Assembly: GCF_017254835.1 (NCBI RefSeq)
Contig: NZ_JAFKCW010000002.1
Span: 1,038,592 to 1,102,591 of the forward strand
Direction of reading: 5' to 3'
Source: Algoriphagus aestuariicola
GTDB lineage: Bacteria > Bacteroidota > Bacteroidia > Cytophagales > Cyclobacteriaceae
Length of the DNA: 64,000 nucleotides
Both the position numbers and the translations under genes were made by a program. Position 1 is the stretch's first letter. Each line of letters begins with the position of its first letter. The notes under the pieces were generated by a model. It was not told where the DNA came from, searched no databases, and worked only from the letters and a program-made list of their open reading frames with translations. This document shows, piece by piece, positions 53,246-61,939 of the stretch.

Positions 53246-53697
53246 TTATTAAATAGAAAATTTTAGCCCTCGAACTTTAAACAAGTCCTGTCACCCCATA
53301 TGTTGGATCTTATTATGGTGATGGAGGTGTCAATCCGGTCGAAATAAATCAGGGGAAATTCGCCAATACCTTTTTAGGTCATCGAGGTTAATGGGACAAA
53401 AATTCTTAACCATCCGCCATCAGCTAAAAAATATGTTTCCGGTAATTCTCAGTATGGAATTATGACATATACAGAAGCTGCTAAATCACTTATAAATCGT
53501 CTCATTCTTCAGGATATGGTTGCACTGGTAGACATCAAAGGCGTTGAGCTTGAGCTTCCATTCAATGGCTATCTGATCTTTTGCCTCCCAAAAACCGATA
53601 ATGGGAAGGTTCTGTCCTCTTCCAAGGTCCAATATCCTTTCCCACAATTCAAAAAATCTCCATGCCTGTCTCTCTTGCGGATTTAATGGAAATCTTC
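53246..53697. other. Intergenic stretch with short plus-strand open frames
   Basis: Between the TonB promoter region and the OmpA-domain gene. An open frame at 53281-53391 encodes a glycine-rich segment (YYGDGGVNPVEIN) without a start codon, and a second, in another frame, is at 53462-53686. These may be remnants of a decayed gene or chance. Confidence 0.35.
53462..53686 (+). CDS. Possible 74-residue hypothetical protein
   Basis: Starts MTYTEAAKSLINRL and contains a plausible beta hairpin (MVALVDIKGVELELPFNGYLIF), then a low-complexity tail. No motif, no family recognised, and no promoter identified. It is convergent with the OmpA-domain gene. It could be the end of a degraded gene, since the stretch before it is also open in another frame. 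Confidence 0.25.
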   Translation: MTYTEAAKSLINRLILQDMVALVDIKGVELELPFNGYLIFCLPKTDNGKVLSSSKVQYPFPQFKKSPCLSLLRI

Positions 53698-56094
53698 TTA
53701 CTGCTGCTGGTCGCCAATGGATGTGTACGGTTTCCTGCCTAAGCGAAGTTCCGTTCGTCTGTTCAATTGATGCATAGCTTCAGTACAGTCCAGATCTTTG
53801 CAGTCATGGATTGGTCTGCTTTTGCCAAACCAAATTTCTTCCATCCTGTTGTTTTCTATGCCTCTTTGATTCAAATATTCTTTCACCACAGCTGCGCGGC
53901 GCTCCGAAAGTCTTTGGTTGAAATCTTCGGTGCCTCTTTGATCGGTATGGCCTTCAATTGTAAGCATTAAATTTGGCAGTCGTTTCAACATCACGGCCGT
54001 GCGCTCCAACTCCTTTCTGTACACGCTTCTCAGCATACTTTTGCCAAAGTCGAAGTAGATGGTAGGCAGAGCGGCAAGTTCGTTTTGAATCTTCTCAAAC
54101 AAGGCCTCTGTATCACAGAAGTCCTCCGCACGATAACTCTCAGGAATTTCGTACTGAACATCCCTATCTGGAAATGCTTCCAAAATCAATTCCGATCGTC
54201 TGTTCAGCTGATGGTCTAACTCTGGGCAAGGCACACCGTCCCCACAATCATTTACCAATCCTTGCTCGCCAAACCATTCCAAACGGACACGTCCAGGAGC
54301 AATATTGTACTGTGCCATGTAGTCTGTCACCGCCTGGGCCCTGTTGTTGGAAAGAGTGATATTGTATGCATCACTCGCCCTTGAGTCCGTGTAGGATGCC
54401 ACAATCAGATCCAAAAACGGATATTTGTTCATAATCTCTCCCAGCTTGTCCAGTGCGGGTTTTGCGTCTTCCCTAATCTGGTACTTGTCCAAGTCGTAGT
54501 ACACGATGTCGACATAGACAGGCAGCTGATAAGGAATCGCCACCAATTTATAAACACGTCTCAAGGTGTCTCCTTCAAAGCCTTTGGTAGTAATGGTCTC
54601 ATCGGCGATACTGAAGTAGCCCGGCTTGCTAATCGTAATCCCGAAGTCGCTATCCGGTTCCAATTCGGCATGAAGGCTTCCTCTAGCCGTACGGTTTGTC
54701 GTTACGTTGCCGTTGTTCGCGTGATCTCTTAAGGTCGCCATGTAGGCATCTGTAATCGGTATGCCTTCACAGTCGATCACTCTTGCAATAAACTGCCTAT
54801 ACACATCCTGGATCATATAGATGTCATCAAGTCCCATCCCCCCTTTTCTGTTCGAGGAAAGATAAGTCTCGTTTTTGCCCGACCCGTCTTCGGTGATGCG
54901 GTAGGCAAAGTCGTCGCCTGTTGAATTCACCGGAATGCCCATGTTCTGAACATTGCCGAAGTGGGTAGCGCTATAGTCGGCTTGGAAAACATCCATACCT
55001 CCCACTCCTGAATGGCCTGTGGAGCTGAAGTAAAATTTATCCCCTTTGCGGAACGCATGGGACTCATTACCCGATGTATTGATCTCAGGACCCAAGTTTA
55101 CAGGCATTCCGAAACTCATACTTTGATCATAGCTGACGTAGTACAGGTCAGTTCCGCCCATTCCGCCAGGCATATCCGAGGTGAAGTAAAGCCTTCCCGC
55201 CTCTTCGTCCGCAAAGGGGTTCATCACCGCATACGAGATCGAATCGTTAAAAGGAACCGGGGTGAATCCCTCCAATTCTCCAGCTTCGTTTAGCTTGCTA
55301 TAGTAGATTTCAGGCTGTACTGTGATCCTGTCATGTTTTTTGACTTTTTTGATCCCTCGGGTGACCGAGTAGAACATCACGCCCTGTCTCTTGTCAAAGG
55401 TTGGATCGGAAAAATTATAGGTATTCGGAACATTAGAAATCACTTCGGTGATCATACCACTCGTATCCTGCCGGTAGATTTTGAAGTATTCCCGGTCGGT
55501 GAAGTCGCTCTTCTCTTCGCTAAAGTATTGGTTACGCCCATCTATCCTCAGACCAGGCATATCACGAGAATATACTCCTCCCCGGTCAGAGACAAAGTAA
55601 CTGTTTCCACTCGAATCCTTTGAAACTACAAAGTCAGAACCTACTGAATTCAATCCTTCTGCAGGTTCCAGTTTGACCTTGCGTTTACTTTTAAGTGTAA
55701 GTAGATCTGGGACTCCAGGTACACTGTCGGCGTTTACCCCCTTTTCCGAGAGCACTTGCACAGCCTCCTCCCAGCGATCATTCAACTGGGCGGATCTCAA
55801 ATAATGTGCGTAATCTGATTTATCTGCCTCTTCGTACGAGACAGTCGTCTCCCACCAGTTATATGAGCCGTCGTAATCTCTGAGAATATCCTGTGTTTCG
55901 GCGATCTTTTTTGCTGTCTCATAGACGGGCTTCTTATCAAAGGCCTTTTCATATATGTCCAGCGCATGCTTATAGTTCCTCAAATCCATCTGCTGGTCGG
56001 CGTACCGCACAGCACTTTTCTGGGCTACCACCTGTCCCGCAGCCCCCAAGATTACCGTTGCGACAATGCCGAATATTGCAACTGTTTTTCTCAT
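53698..56094 (-). CDS. PD40/OmpA-family protein with two tandem OmpA domains
   Basis: 798 residues from the ATG at 56094, with a signal peptide (ends QVVAQ); an ATG four codons earlier overlaps the previous gene. Residues 30-140 are TPR-like. Residues 150-420 hold WD40/PD40-type repeats (YFTSDMPGGMGGTDLYYVSY, FYFSSTGHSGVGGMDVF). A carboxypeptidase-regulatory-like domain follows. Two OmpA C-terminal domains come in a row: TDSRASDAYNITLSNNRAQAV and GHTDQRGTEDFNQRLSERRAA (key Asp and Arg kept in both). It likely links an outer-membrane PorP/SprF partner to peptidoglycan, as in type IX secretion accessory systems. A single OmpA domain is usual. Confidence 0.9.
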   Translation of the reverse strand: MRKTVAIFGIVATVILGAAGQVVAQKSAVRYADQQMDLRNYKHALDIYEKAFDKKPVYETAKKIAETQDILRDYDGSYNWWETTVSYEEADKSDYAHYLRSAQLNDRWEEAVQVLSEKGVNADSVPGVPDLLTLKSKRKVKLEPAEGLNSVGSDFVVSKDSSGNSYFVSDRGGVYSRDMPGLRIDGRNQYFSEEKSDFTDREYFKIYRQDTSGMITEVISNVPNTYNFSDPTFDKRQGVMFYSVTRGIKKVKKHDRITVQPEIYYSKLNEAGELEGFTPVPFNDSISYAVMNPFADEEAGRLYFTSDMPGGMGGTDLYYVSYDQSMSFGMPVNLGPEINTSGNESHAFRKGDKFYFSSTGHSGVGGMDVFQADYSATHFGNVQNMGIPVNSTGDDFAYRITEDGSGKNETYLSSNRKGGMGLDDIYMIQDVYRQFIARVIDCEGIPITDAYMATLRDHANNGNVTTNRTARGSLHAELEPDSDFGITISKPGYFSIADETITTKGFEGDTLRRVYKLVAIPYQLPVYVDIVYYDLDKYQIREDAKPALDKLGEIMNKYPFLDLIVASYTDSRASDAYNITLSNNRAQAVTDYMAQYNIAPGRVRLEWFGEQGLVNDCGDGVPCPELDHQLNRRSELILEAFPDRDVQYEIPESYRAEDFCDTEALFEKIQNELAALPTIYFDFGKSMLRSVYRKELERTAVMLKRLPNLMLTIEGHTDQRGTEDFNQRLSERRAAVVKEYLNQRGIENNRMEEIWFGKSRPIHDCKDLDCTEAMHQLNRRTELRLGRKPYTSIGDQQQ

Positions 56095-56096
56095 AA

Positions 56097-57071
56097 TCAG
56101 AACCATCTTTGGTTTTCCATATCCGCTCTTCTCGGAATCAAGTAGTAGCCTACCGACAGCTCGTGTGAGTTGTGATTATAGCTGTTCAGCACATTCAGGT
56201 TATGGTCGTATGAATATCCCAGCCGTAGTTTTTCCGTCGCAAAGACCTCAATCATCATAGCAACCGCATTCCTCTTGCTGAGACCGTCCTGAAGGTCGTC
56301 ATTCCACAACTTGAAGTTGCTCCTGTAGCTACCTCCTACCCACACACGCTCCAAGAACAGGAACATCGCGTTGACGTCATAATTGGTGGGTGCTCCCTTC
56401 ACCTGTCTAATCAGGAAGCTCGGCTTGAACTTCACCGATTTGCCCAACTCCAATAGATAGCCAGCGGTCAGGTAATAGTGGAAATCATGATAAGCTAGGG
56501 CAACATCCTCTTTTTCAAGAGATTTTTTTCCGATCATATTGTACACGCTGAATCCCACGTAAAAATTCCGCGAATCAAAGAAAAGTCCGGAATTCAGGTT
56601 AGGTACCGTCAGATTGATGCGCCCATCAGGAATCTCGCTGTCCGGAAAATCGTTCGGGTCCAGCATGCTACCATCAATCGAATACTGCGAAAAGCCCGCG
56701 CTAACGCCGAGCCCCAGTCTCGATTGCTGCCCGGTGTAGATTCGGTAGGCATACGTCAGCAGACCGCTGTTAGTCCGCGCGGGCCCTAGATTGTCACTCA
56801 GGAAGGACAAGCCAAAACCCATTGTGCCTTCGTTTGCAGATAAGTCCGCCGTCACCGTCAGCGTCTTTGGTGCACCCGGAAAACTCACCCACTGACTGCG
56901 GTAAGTTGACTGGATGTATGGCTCTCCTTTATATCCGGCGTAGCCCGGATTCACATGTAGTCCATTAAAAATGTATTGGCTAAACTGGGGAAGCTGCTGG
57001 CCATAGTTTGTCCCAGAAGCGACTAAGCCCAACAGGAATGCCATTCCAATGACTTTAAAAATAATTCTCAT
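56097..57071 (-). CDS. PorP/SprF-family outer-membrane protein
   Basis: 324 residues, signal peptide (ends TNYGQ), then QLPQFSQYIFNGLHVNPGYAG, the hallmark opening of PorP/SprF proteins, and a beta-barrel body ending HELSVGYYL. PorP/SprF proteins help type IX secretion move or anchor surface proteins. The downstream gene, 2 nt away, encodes the PD40/OmpA partner. A large secreted adhesin gene, often located upstream in such loci, is not present here. Confidence 0.93.
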   Translation of the reverse strand: MRIIFKVIGMAFLLGLVASGTNYGQQLPQFSQYIFNGLHVNPGYAGYKGEPYIQSTYRSQWVSFPGAPKTLTVTADLSANEGTMGFGLSFLSDNLGPARTNSGLLTYAYRIYTGQQSRLGLGVSAGFSQYSIDGSMLDPNDFPDSEIPDGRINLTVPNLNSGLFFDSRNFYVGFSVYNMIGKKSLEKEDVALAYHDFHYYLTAGYLLELGKSVKFKPSFLIRQVKGAPTNYDVNAMFLFLERVWVGGSYRSNFKLWNDDLQDGLSKRNAVAMMIEVFATEKLRLGYSYDHNLNVLNSYNHNSHELSVGYYLIPRRADMENQRWF

Positions 57072-57102
57072 ATCGCCTGCATCTAAAATTTCATAATCTT
57101 AT

Positions 57103-57132
57103 AAAAAATCTCAAACCGGCCTTCTTAGCCGG
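57103..57132 (-). terminator. Intrinsic terminator after the 54-residue membrane protein
   Basis: On the minus strand CCGGC-TAAGAAG-GCCGG (57116-57132) is followed by TTTGAGATTTTTT. It lies 13 nt after the stop of the small ORF at 57146 and before the PorP/SprF gene, separating the two. Confidence 0.65.
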
Positions 57133-57145
57133 AAAAATCGTACGT

Positions 57146-57310
57146 TTAGTCTTTCGGTACTTGGATCAAGCCTTTGATTTCGTGTTCGCCGACATCTCTG
57201 TCCACTTTGTAGACAATTTTGATGGATTGAAGAGATAAAAAGAGGAAATACATAACAAAAAACCAGATTGAAACCACCAGCTCGACCACAGCTAACGAAT
57301 CTCTAGTCAA
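57146..57310 (-). CDS. Probable 54-residue single-helix membrane protein
   Basis: From a TTG at 57308-57310 the frame gives 54 residues: a short polar N-terminus (TRDS), a helix (LAVVELVVSIWFFVMYFLFL), and a well-formed hydrophilic tail (IKIVYKVDRDVGEHEIKGLI, ending QVPKD). An internal ATG at 57251-57253 would give 35 residues but lose half of the helix. The ORF ends just before a good terminator. A TTG-N18-TAGATTTTG promoter-like pair lies upstream. I know no family. It is short, and the non-ATG start lowers confidence. Confidence 0.45.
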   Translation of the reverse strand: MTRDSLAVVELVVSIWFFVMYFLFLSLQSIKIVYKVDRDVGEHEIKGLIQVPKD

Positions 57311-58331
57311 TTATCTAATTCTACAGGAAAAACCACTGCCAAAATCTAGGCACATATCAATTAAATCAATCGTGAATAGGCTTTAATTTCCCGAATACTA
57401 GCTTCATACATTGTTAAATAATGTAATTATTTTCTCACAAACTAGTATTGTTTGTTTTTATTTCAGCCATGATATGCATTTTGACACTTTTTTTGGCGCT
57501 ATTATTTGTTTTATGGAATCAAAGAAAAATCTCAGAGATAACCGGAACAAAATGTCGGCGCAGGCTACAAGATCTTCCTCAAAAAGTATAGAAAACAATA
57601 TAGCCGGGTTGTTCTTCAGTTCTGATGCTAGATTCAGGAAGATCCGCTGGTGCTGCATTCCTCAAAAACTTAGCTTATGCTTGCCATAAATTTTTGTCCA
57701 GGTGGGCAACTTGTCGAGCTGACTTCCATCTTCTAATATACTGTCAATGACGGATTACTTGATTGCTGTTCCGTTTTCCGGGAGTGTTTAGTCCAGTTAT
57801 TAATTTCGTTTTGCATTTTTGTTGGCTCAAAGTTTTAGGCGTCACAAAAAGACAGATGTAGCCAAAAAGGCTTTATCATAGTCATTTTCTCGCGTTGGAA
57901 GGGTTGCCGTCGCGCCTATACTCAAGGGCCGATGTAAGACCGGAATCAGCAAAAGGGTTTCGTGAACTGATTTTTATGAATCCCTAATCCTCCAAACTGG
58001 GAAAACGGAAAATCAGAGATTGATCACTCCTACTAGCCTTCAATTCAAACGTAAGTCCGGCCCGTTGCTGCAGTTTTTTTCCTGAGATGGACTTTTCTTG
58101 GCCGTGTCGGCAGACCACAGTTGATTTCCAAAAATCCACAAGTCCCGCCAGTTGGAGAAGGTCTCCCGACTAAGCTTGTCAAATGCGGGAGAGAAAAAGT
58201 TTCTTCGTCTATTGTGCCTCCCGGCGGCTATTTGCCCTATTTAAGACCCAACCTGCACCCCTCCACTTCAATTGGGTCTTGCCCATGGCATCCTTCTTGA
58301 ACCCACACCACGTAATCAAACACCCATCACA
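57311..58331. other. About 1 kb without a supported gene
   Basis: AT-rich in its first half. Short overlapping frames on both strands near 57411-57689 lack convincing composition; on the minus strand two segments in one frame (about 57570-57750) are split by a stop, as in a decayed gene. An inverted repeat TCTCCCG/CGGGAGA lies at 58162-58168 and 58186-58192. No RNA gene is recognised. Confidence 0.5.
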
Positions 58332-58676
58332 ATGATTTATTCACTCGTTAGCATTCTCGCTATCGCCTTTGTCTTTTTCGTAATTGCCATTTTCTTGACC
58401 AAGACCAATACCAGCGGAAGTATTGACTTAGACGGATGGATCTTGACGATCCGATATCCCTTTAAAACCGCAAAAATCAATTTGAGGGATGACTTGGAAA
58501 AATGGGGAGTCAGAAAAATTAATATGCTTTGGAGGGGGATGATTTTCGTCCTCAGCCTGAAGCTGACCACTGGAGAAACCAAAAAAATCTACTTTCGATC
58601 GCGCTCGGGCTCCGTCCGCAAACTGATTAGACTTCTTGAAGAATTGGCCTTGGACGGAAGAATCGCCGTAAATTAA
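58332..58676 (+). CDS. Small membrane-anchored protein of unknown function
   Basis: 114 residues from the ATG at 58332 (MIYSLVSILAIAFVFFVIAIF), one N-terminal helix, then a mixed beta/alpha domain (GSIDLDGWILTIRYPFKTAKI, KKIYFRSRSGSVRKLI). An earlier start at 58272 would add 20 residues that do not look like a signal. No family recognised. It lies 85 nt upstream of the M43 protease gene in the same direction and could be co-expressed with it. Confidence 0.6.
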   Translation: MIYSLVSILAIAFVFFVIAIFLTKTNTSGSIDLDGWILTIRYPFKTAKINLRDDLEKWGVRKINMLWRGMIFVLSLKLTTGETKKIYFRSRSGSVRKLIRLLEELALDGRIAVN

Positions 58677-58761
58677 ATCCGAGGCCTATGGCACATTGAT
58701 CTAAAATTCGACCGAGGGAAACTAAATGCTTTAAAACCCTACGGAATAAACCCTTCTTCCT

Positions 58762-59700
58762 ATGAAGCCTATTTCATTTAGCGAATCAAGCGAAGCCGAC
58801 CGTCCGCCCCACCGAACCTGTGGAACAGTATCTTCGAACAATATCCTGATGGAGAGATTTCCACAGTTTCGGTTAAACCTGGCGGAAATAGAAGGAAATT
58901 ATCAAAAACTACGGGAAGCCGACCGCATCCAGAATCTGCCAACAGCTACAATTCAGGTGGTAGTACACGTCGTCTATCAGACAGAAGAGCAAAACATCTC
59001 GGATCAGCAAGTCATGGGACAGATCGAGGTACTCAACAGGGATTTTGGAGCGTCAAACCCGGACAAATCATCTTTGCCAAAAGCTTGGAGCAATTTACCC
59101 ATGGATTCGGGAATTAGGTTTTCATTGGCCTGTAGCGATCCTCAGGGAAACCCCACTGACGGAATAGTCAGAAAACAAACGGATAAAGGGGGATTTGATC
59201 ATTTGGATTCGGTAAAGTTTACCAATCAAGGCGGTTCGGATGCTTGGCCTACGGATAAATATCTCAACATTTGGGTGTGCAATATGCTCGGTGGACTACT
59301 TGGGTATGCACAATTTCCGGGAGGACCTGTGGAGACCGATGGCGTGGTCGTGTTCTATAGAGCGTTTGGCACGGAGGGAACAGCACAAGTTCCTTTCAAC
59401 TTAGGGCGTACCTGCACCCACGAGGTCGGCCATTATTTGAACCTACGCCATATTTGGGGAGATACGCAGGATTGCTCGGGGTCCGACTACGTGGAGGATA
59501 CACCCCTGCAGCAGCTTCCCAATTACAACAAGCCTTCTTTTCCCCATATCTCATGTAACAATGGCCCGGATGGGGATATGTTTATGAACTATATGGACTA
59601 TGTGGACGACGATACCATGGTGATGTTTACTCCGGGCCAAGTGGCGAGGATGCGCACAAGCCTTTCTGGCCCCAGATCCGGCCTTATCCAACAACAGTGA
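58762..59700 (+). CDS. M43-family zinc metalloprotease without signal peptide
   Basis: 312 residues of the pappalysin/cytophagalysin family. The zinc site is HEVGHYLNLRH (220-230) and the Met-turn is MNYMDY (Met 278). A cysteine-switch-like Cys lies in HRTCGT at residue 20, which would keep the zymogen inactive. Unlike most family members, it has no signal peptide: an in-frame TAA at 58747-58749 ends the frame only 12 nt upstream and no start codon lies between, so no longer N-terminus exists. It therefore looks cytoplasmic, or is exported by an unusual route. The next gene, 4 nt away, encodes a lipocalin-like protein. Confidence 0.9.
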   Translation: MKPISFSESSEADRPPHRTCGTVSSNNILMERFPQFRLNLAEIEGNYQKLREADRIQNLPTATIQVVVHVVYQTEEQNISDQQVMGQIEVLNRDFGASNPDKSSLPKAWSNLPMDSGIRFSLACSDPQGNPTDGIVRKQTDKGGFDHLDSVKFTNQGGSDAWPTDKYLNIWVCNMLGGLLGYAQFPGGPVETDGVVVFYRAFGTEGTAQVPFNLGRTCTHEVGHYLNLRHIWGDTQDCSGSDYVEDTPLQQLPNYNKPSFPHISCNNGPDGDMFMNYMDYVDDDTMVMFTPGQVARMRTSLSGPRSGLIQQQ

Positions 59701-59704
59701 CGCC

Positions 59705-60013
59705 ATGCCTATAGAACTGGAATTTCTTCCCAATCGATGGATTCATGCACACGAAGAAGACACGCCCCTAAAACTGGTTTATAGGCCTTCGACCTTTCCC
59801 CTAGGCCTCTCCCGAAACAGGGACATATTGGAATTCTTTGCCGATGGAAGAGTTCTACGGGAGGGAATTGGTTATCAAGACGGCAAATCCTTTGTCCAGG
59901 CAATATGGACGGTGAAAGAAGATGGCAGGACCATTTGCATCAAAGAAGAAAACCAAGAAATCACCTTGGAAATCACCACGCTTGTCGCTGACAAAATGGT
60001 TCTCTCCAAATAA
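59705..60013 (+). CDS. Small lipocalin-like protein paired with the M43 protease
   Basis: 102 residues, no signal peptide. The C-terminal two thirds carry the strand pattern of Bacteroidota lipocalin-like domains: ILEFFADGRVLREGIGY, AIWTVKEDGRTICIKEENQ, and ITLEITTLVADKMVLSK. It starts 4 nt after the protease stop, so both are translated from one mRNA. A small beta-barrel next to a protease without a signal peptide resembles protease-inhibitor pairs such as staphostatins; this is inference. Confidence 0.6.
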   Translation: MPIELEFLPNRWIHAHEEDTPLKLVYRPSTFPLGLSRNRDILEFFADGRVLREGIGYQDGKSFVQAIWTVKEDGRTICIKEENQEITLEITTLVADKMVLSK

Positions 60014-60087
60014 GCCAAATTGGTAGTCATGAAACCCAACACGTTTGAATTATGGCAATGTGCCCATATTAGTGAAAAACAAAGCCT

Positions 60088-61362
60088 ATGGACACATTGA
60101 TGCTACTTTTTATCGTAGTTGGCCTCGCTGTTTTTGTTATGGCCTGGATGCCAACAGTTTCCAAAGAAACCGGCATCTCCTATTCGATTTTTTATACTGC
60201 GGGTGGATATTTAATCTACATGCTTTTCCCGGAAAGCCTCCCAAATCCACTTCCCCAGCAAAATGAAGCCGCAACGCTTCACCTGACCGAGCTGATCGTG
60301 ATTTTCTCGCTGATGGGCGCAGGGATCAAATTGGAGCGGAGATTTTCCCTTAAAGGCTGGGCTGTTCCGCTGAGGCTGCTTGGGATAGCGATGTTGTTGT
60401 GTATTGGCTTGACGACTTTTCTTGGCTATTTCTACCTCGGCCTTACCCTATCCTCGGCAGTGCTTTTGGGCGCGGCATTGGCTCCAACGGACCCTGTCTT
60501 AGCCGCGGATGTACAGGTAGGCCCGCCAAACGAAAAAAGCAGCTCAGAAACCAAGTTCGCACTCACCGCGGAAGCGGGAATGAACGACGGCTTGGCCTTT
60601 CCTTTTACTTGGTTGGCGATTTCGTTTGCGATGCTGGGCACCAGTGAATCTGAGGGCTTGGTTCATTGGTTCACCTTCCATCTGGTCTATAAAATTGCCA
60701 TCGGACTTGCGCTGGGTTGGATGGCTGGCTATACCGTGGGCCATCTTCTATTCAGCTTTTCCAAAAAACATAAGATTTTGTACACCCGGGATGGCTTTTT
60801 GGCAATTGGACTGACGCTGCTAGTATATGGAATAACAGAAGCCTGCGAAGGTTATGGCTTCATTTCCACCTTTGTATGCGCACTCACGATGCGCAGCTAC
60901 GAAAGAAAGCACAAATACCATGAGGAGATGCATTCCTTTACCGAACAGATAGAGCGACTTCTTCTTGCCATTCTGCTCATCCTATTCGGTGGAGCCCTTT
61001 ATGCGGGCATCCTGGATCCTTTGGATTGGAGAATGGCCGCGTTTGTATGCCTATTCATTTTTGTGATCAGGCCGGCTACGGCCTACCTTAGTCTGGTAGG
61101 CACCAGCCTAGCTAAGAAAGAACGCCTAGCCATTAGCTTTTTTGGAATCCGGGGAATGGGCTCCATTTTTTACCTCGCTTTTGCTCTGGGGGAATTCGAA
61201 TTTGATTCCAAGGATGAGTTATGGGCGACGCTCGCTTTTGCTGTTGCCTTATCCATTTTAGTGCATGGATTGTCAGCGAATTCCGTCATGCGAAAACTGA
61301 GAGGTTACGAGACAAATTCTCGATCTGAGGGGGAGGAAAACCCTGCTAGGATTGCCACCTAG
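60088..61362 (+). CDS. CPA1-family Na+/H+ (cation/proton) antiporter
   Basis: 424 residues, about 12 membrane helices. The ion-binding motifs are ALAPTDPVLAADVQ (Asp in helix 5) and AEAGMNDGLAFPFTW (Asn-Asp in helix 6), typical of NhaP/CPA1 exchangers. It has a short cytoplasmic tail with no regulatory TrkA domain. It exchanges cytoplasmic Na+ or K+ for protons at the inner membrane. It lies 75 nt after the lipocalin-like gene and appears to be a separate unit. Confidence 0.9.
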   Translation: MDTLMLLFIVVGLAVFVMAWMPTVSKETGISYSIFYTAGGYLIYMLFPESLPNPLPQQNEAATLHLTELIVIFSLMGAGIKLERRFSLKGWAVPLRLLGIAMLLCIGLTTFLGYFYLGLTLSSAVLLGAALAPTDPVLAADVQVGPPNEKSSSETKFALTAEAGMNDGLAFPFTWLAISFAMLGTSESEGLVHWFTFHLVYKIAIGLALGWMAGYTVGHLLFSFSKKHKILYTRDGFLAIGLTLLVYGITEACEGYGFISTFVCALTMRSYERKHKYHEEMHSFTEQIERLLLAILLILFGGALYAGILDPLDWRMAAFVCLFIFVIRPATAYLSLVGTSLAKKERLAISFFGIRGMGSIFYLAFALGEFEFDSKDELWATLAFAVALSILVHGLSANSVMRKLRGYETNSRSEGEENPARIAT

Positions 61363-61420
61363 GCGACGAACACATCAAAACCGGAAAGCAGTGGCTCAAT
61401 CGTGCCGAAATCGCAGTTTT

Positions 61421-61729
61421 TCACATGATCTTCCCGAAGTCGGGATCAAGCGAAGGCTGTTTCTTTTTTCCTTTGCGCCGAACAGCATCCTCATATCTTT
61501 CGATCAGCGTCGATAGATCCCTCCTAAACTGGGCGTCGTCTAGAGGAAAACCGGACATCGCGAAATTGTCCCTAAGAAGTTGGAGAAGATCCTTGGGAAA
61601 AACTTCCCTACCATAAAAGGCCGCATCGGCCACATGTACAATCTGGTTGTCCATATCCTGAAAAATGATGCCTTGATCGGATTTTTCCAACATGGAGAGT
61701 GATTCTTTGACGAGTTTTCTGAAATCCAT
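61421..61729 (-). CDS. Hypothetical protein, 102 residues
   Basis: Soluble, helical, no signal peptide, no recognised family. The composition is normal (DMDNQIVHVADAAFYGREVF, DDAQFRRDLSTLIERYEDAV), with a basic C-terminal tail (RRKGKKKQP). It is convergent with the antiporter gene and divergent from the PQQ-type dehydrogenase gene. I assign no function. Confidence 0.6.
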   Translation of the reverse strand: MDFRKLVKESLSMLEKSDQGIIFQDMDNQIVHVADAAFYGREVFPKDLLQLLRDNFAMSGFPLDDAQFRRDLSTLIERYEDAVRRKGKKKQPSLDPDFGKIM

Positions 61730-61939
61730 AGTTGTGAGTGTCGGTTTAGTGTTTAAACAACAAAACCAAACAATCGGCCAAAAATATAGGGAACACGGAT
61801 AATTGTTGCTTTCGTGACCATCTGCCTGTCACAGGGCAAAGAATTTAGGCTTGGGGAAAGTCCCCATTAAACTAACCGACAGGGCCACTTTGGCCTGCAC
61901 ATTGAATTAACTGATGGCTGAAATCAAACATCAACAGCC

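Noticed and set aside
57411-57689. Overlapping short frames on both strands in the 1-kb gene-free region
   Set aside because: Neither has a convincing composition; the minus-strand one is interrupted by a stop in the same frame. Kept only as a possible remnant.
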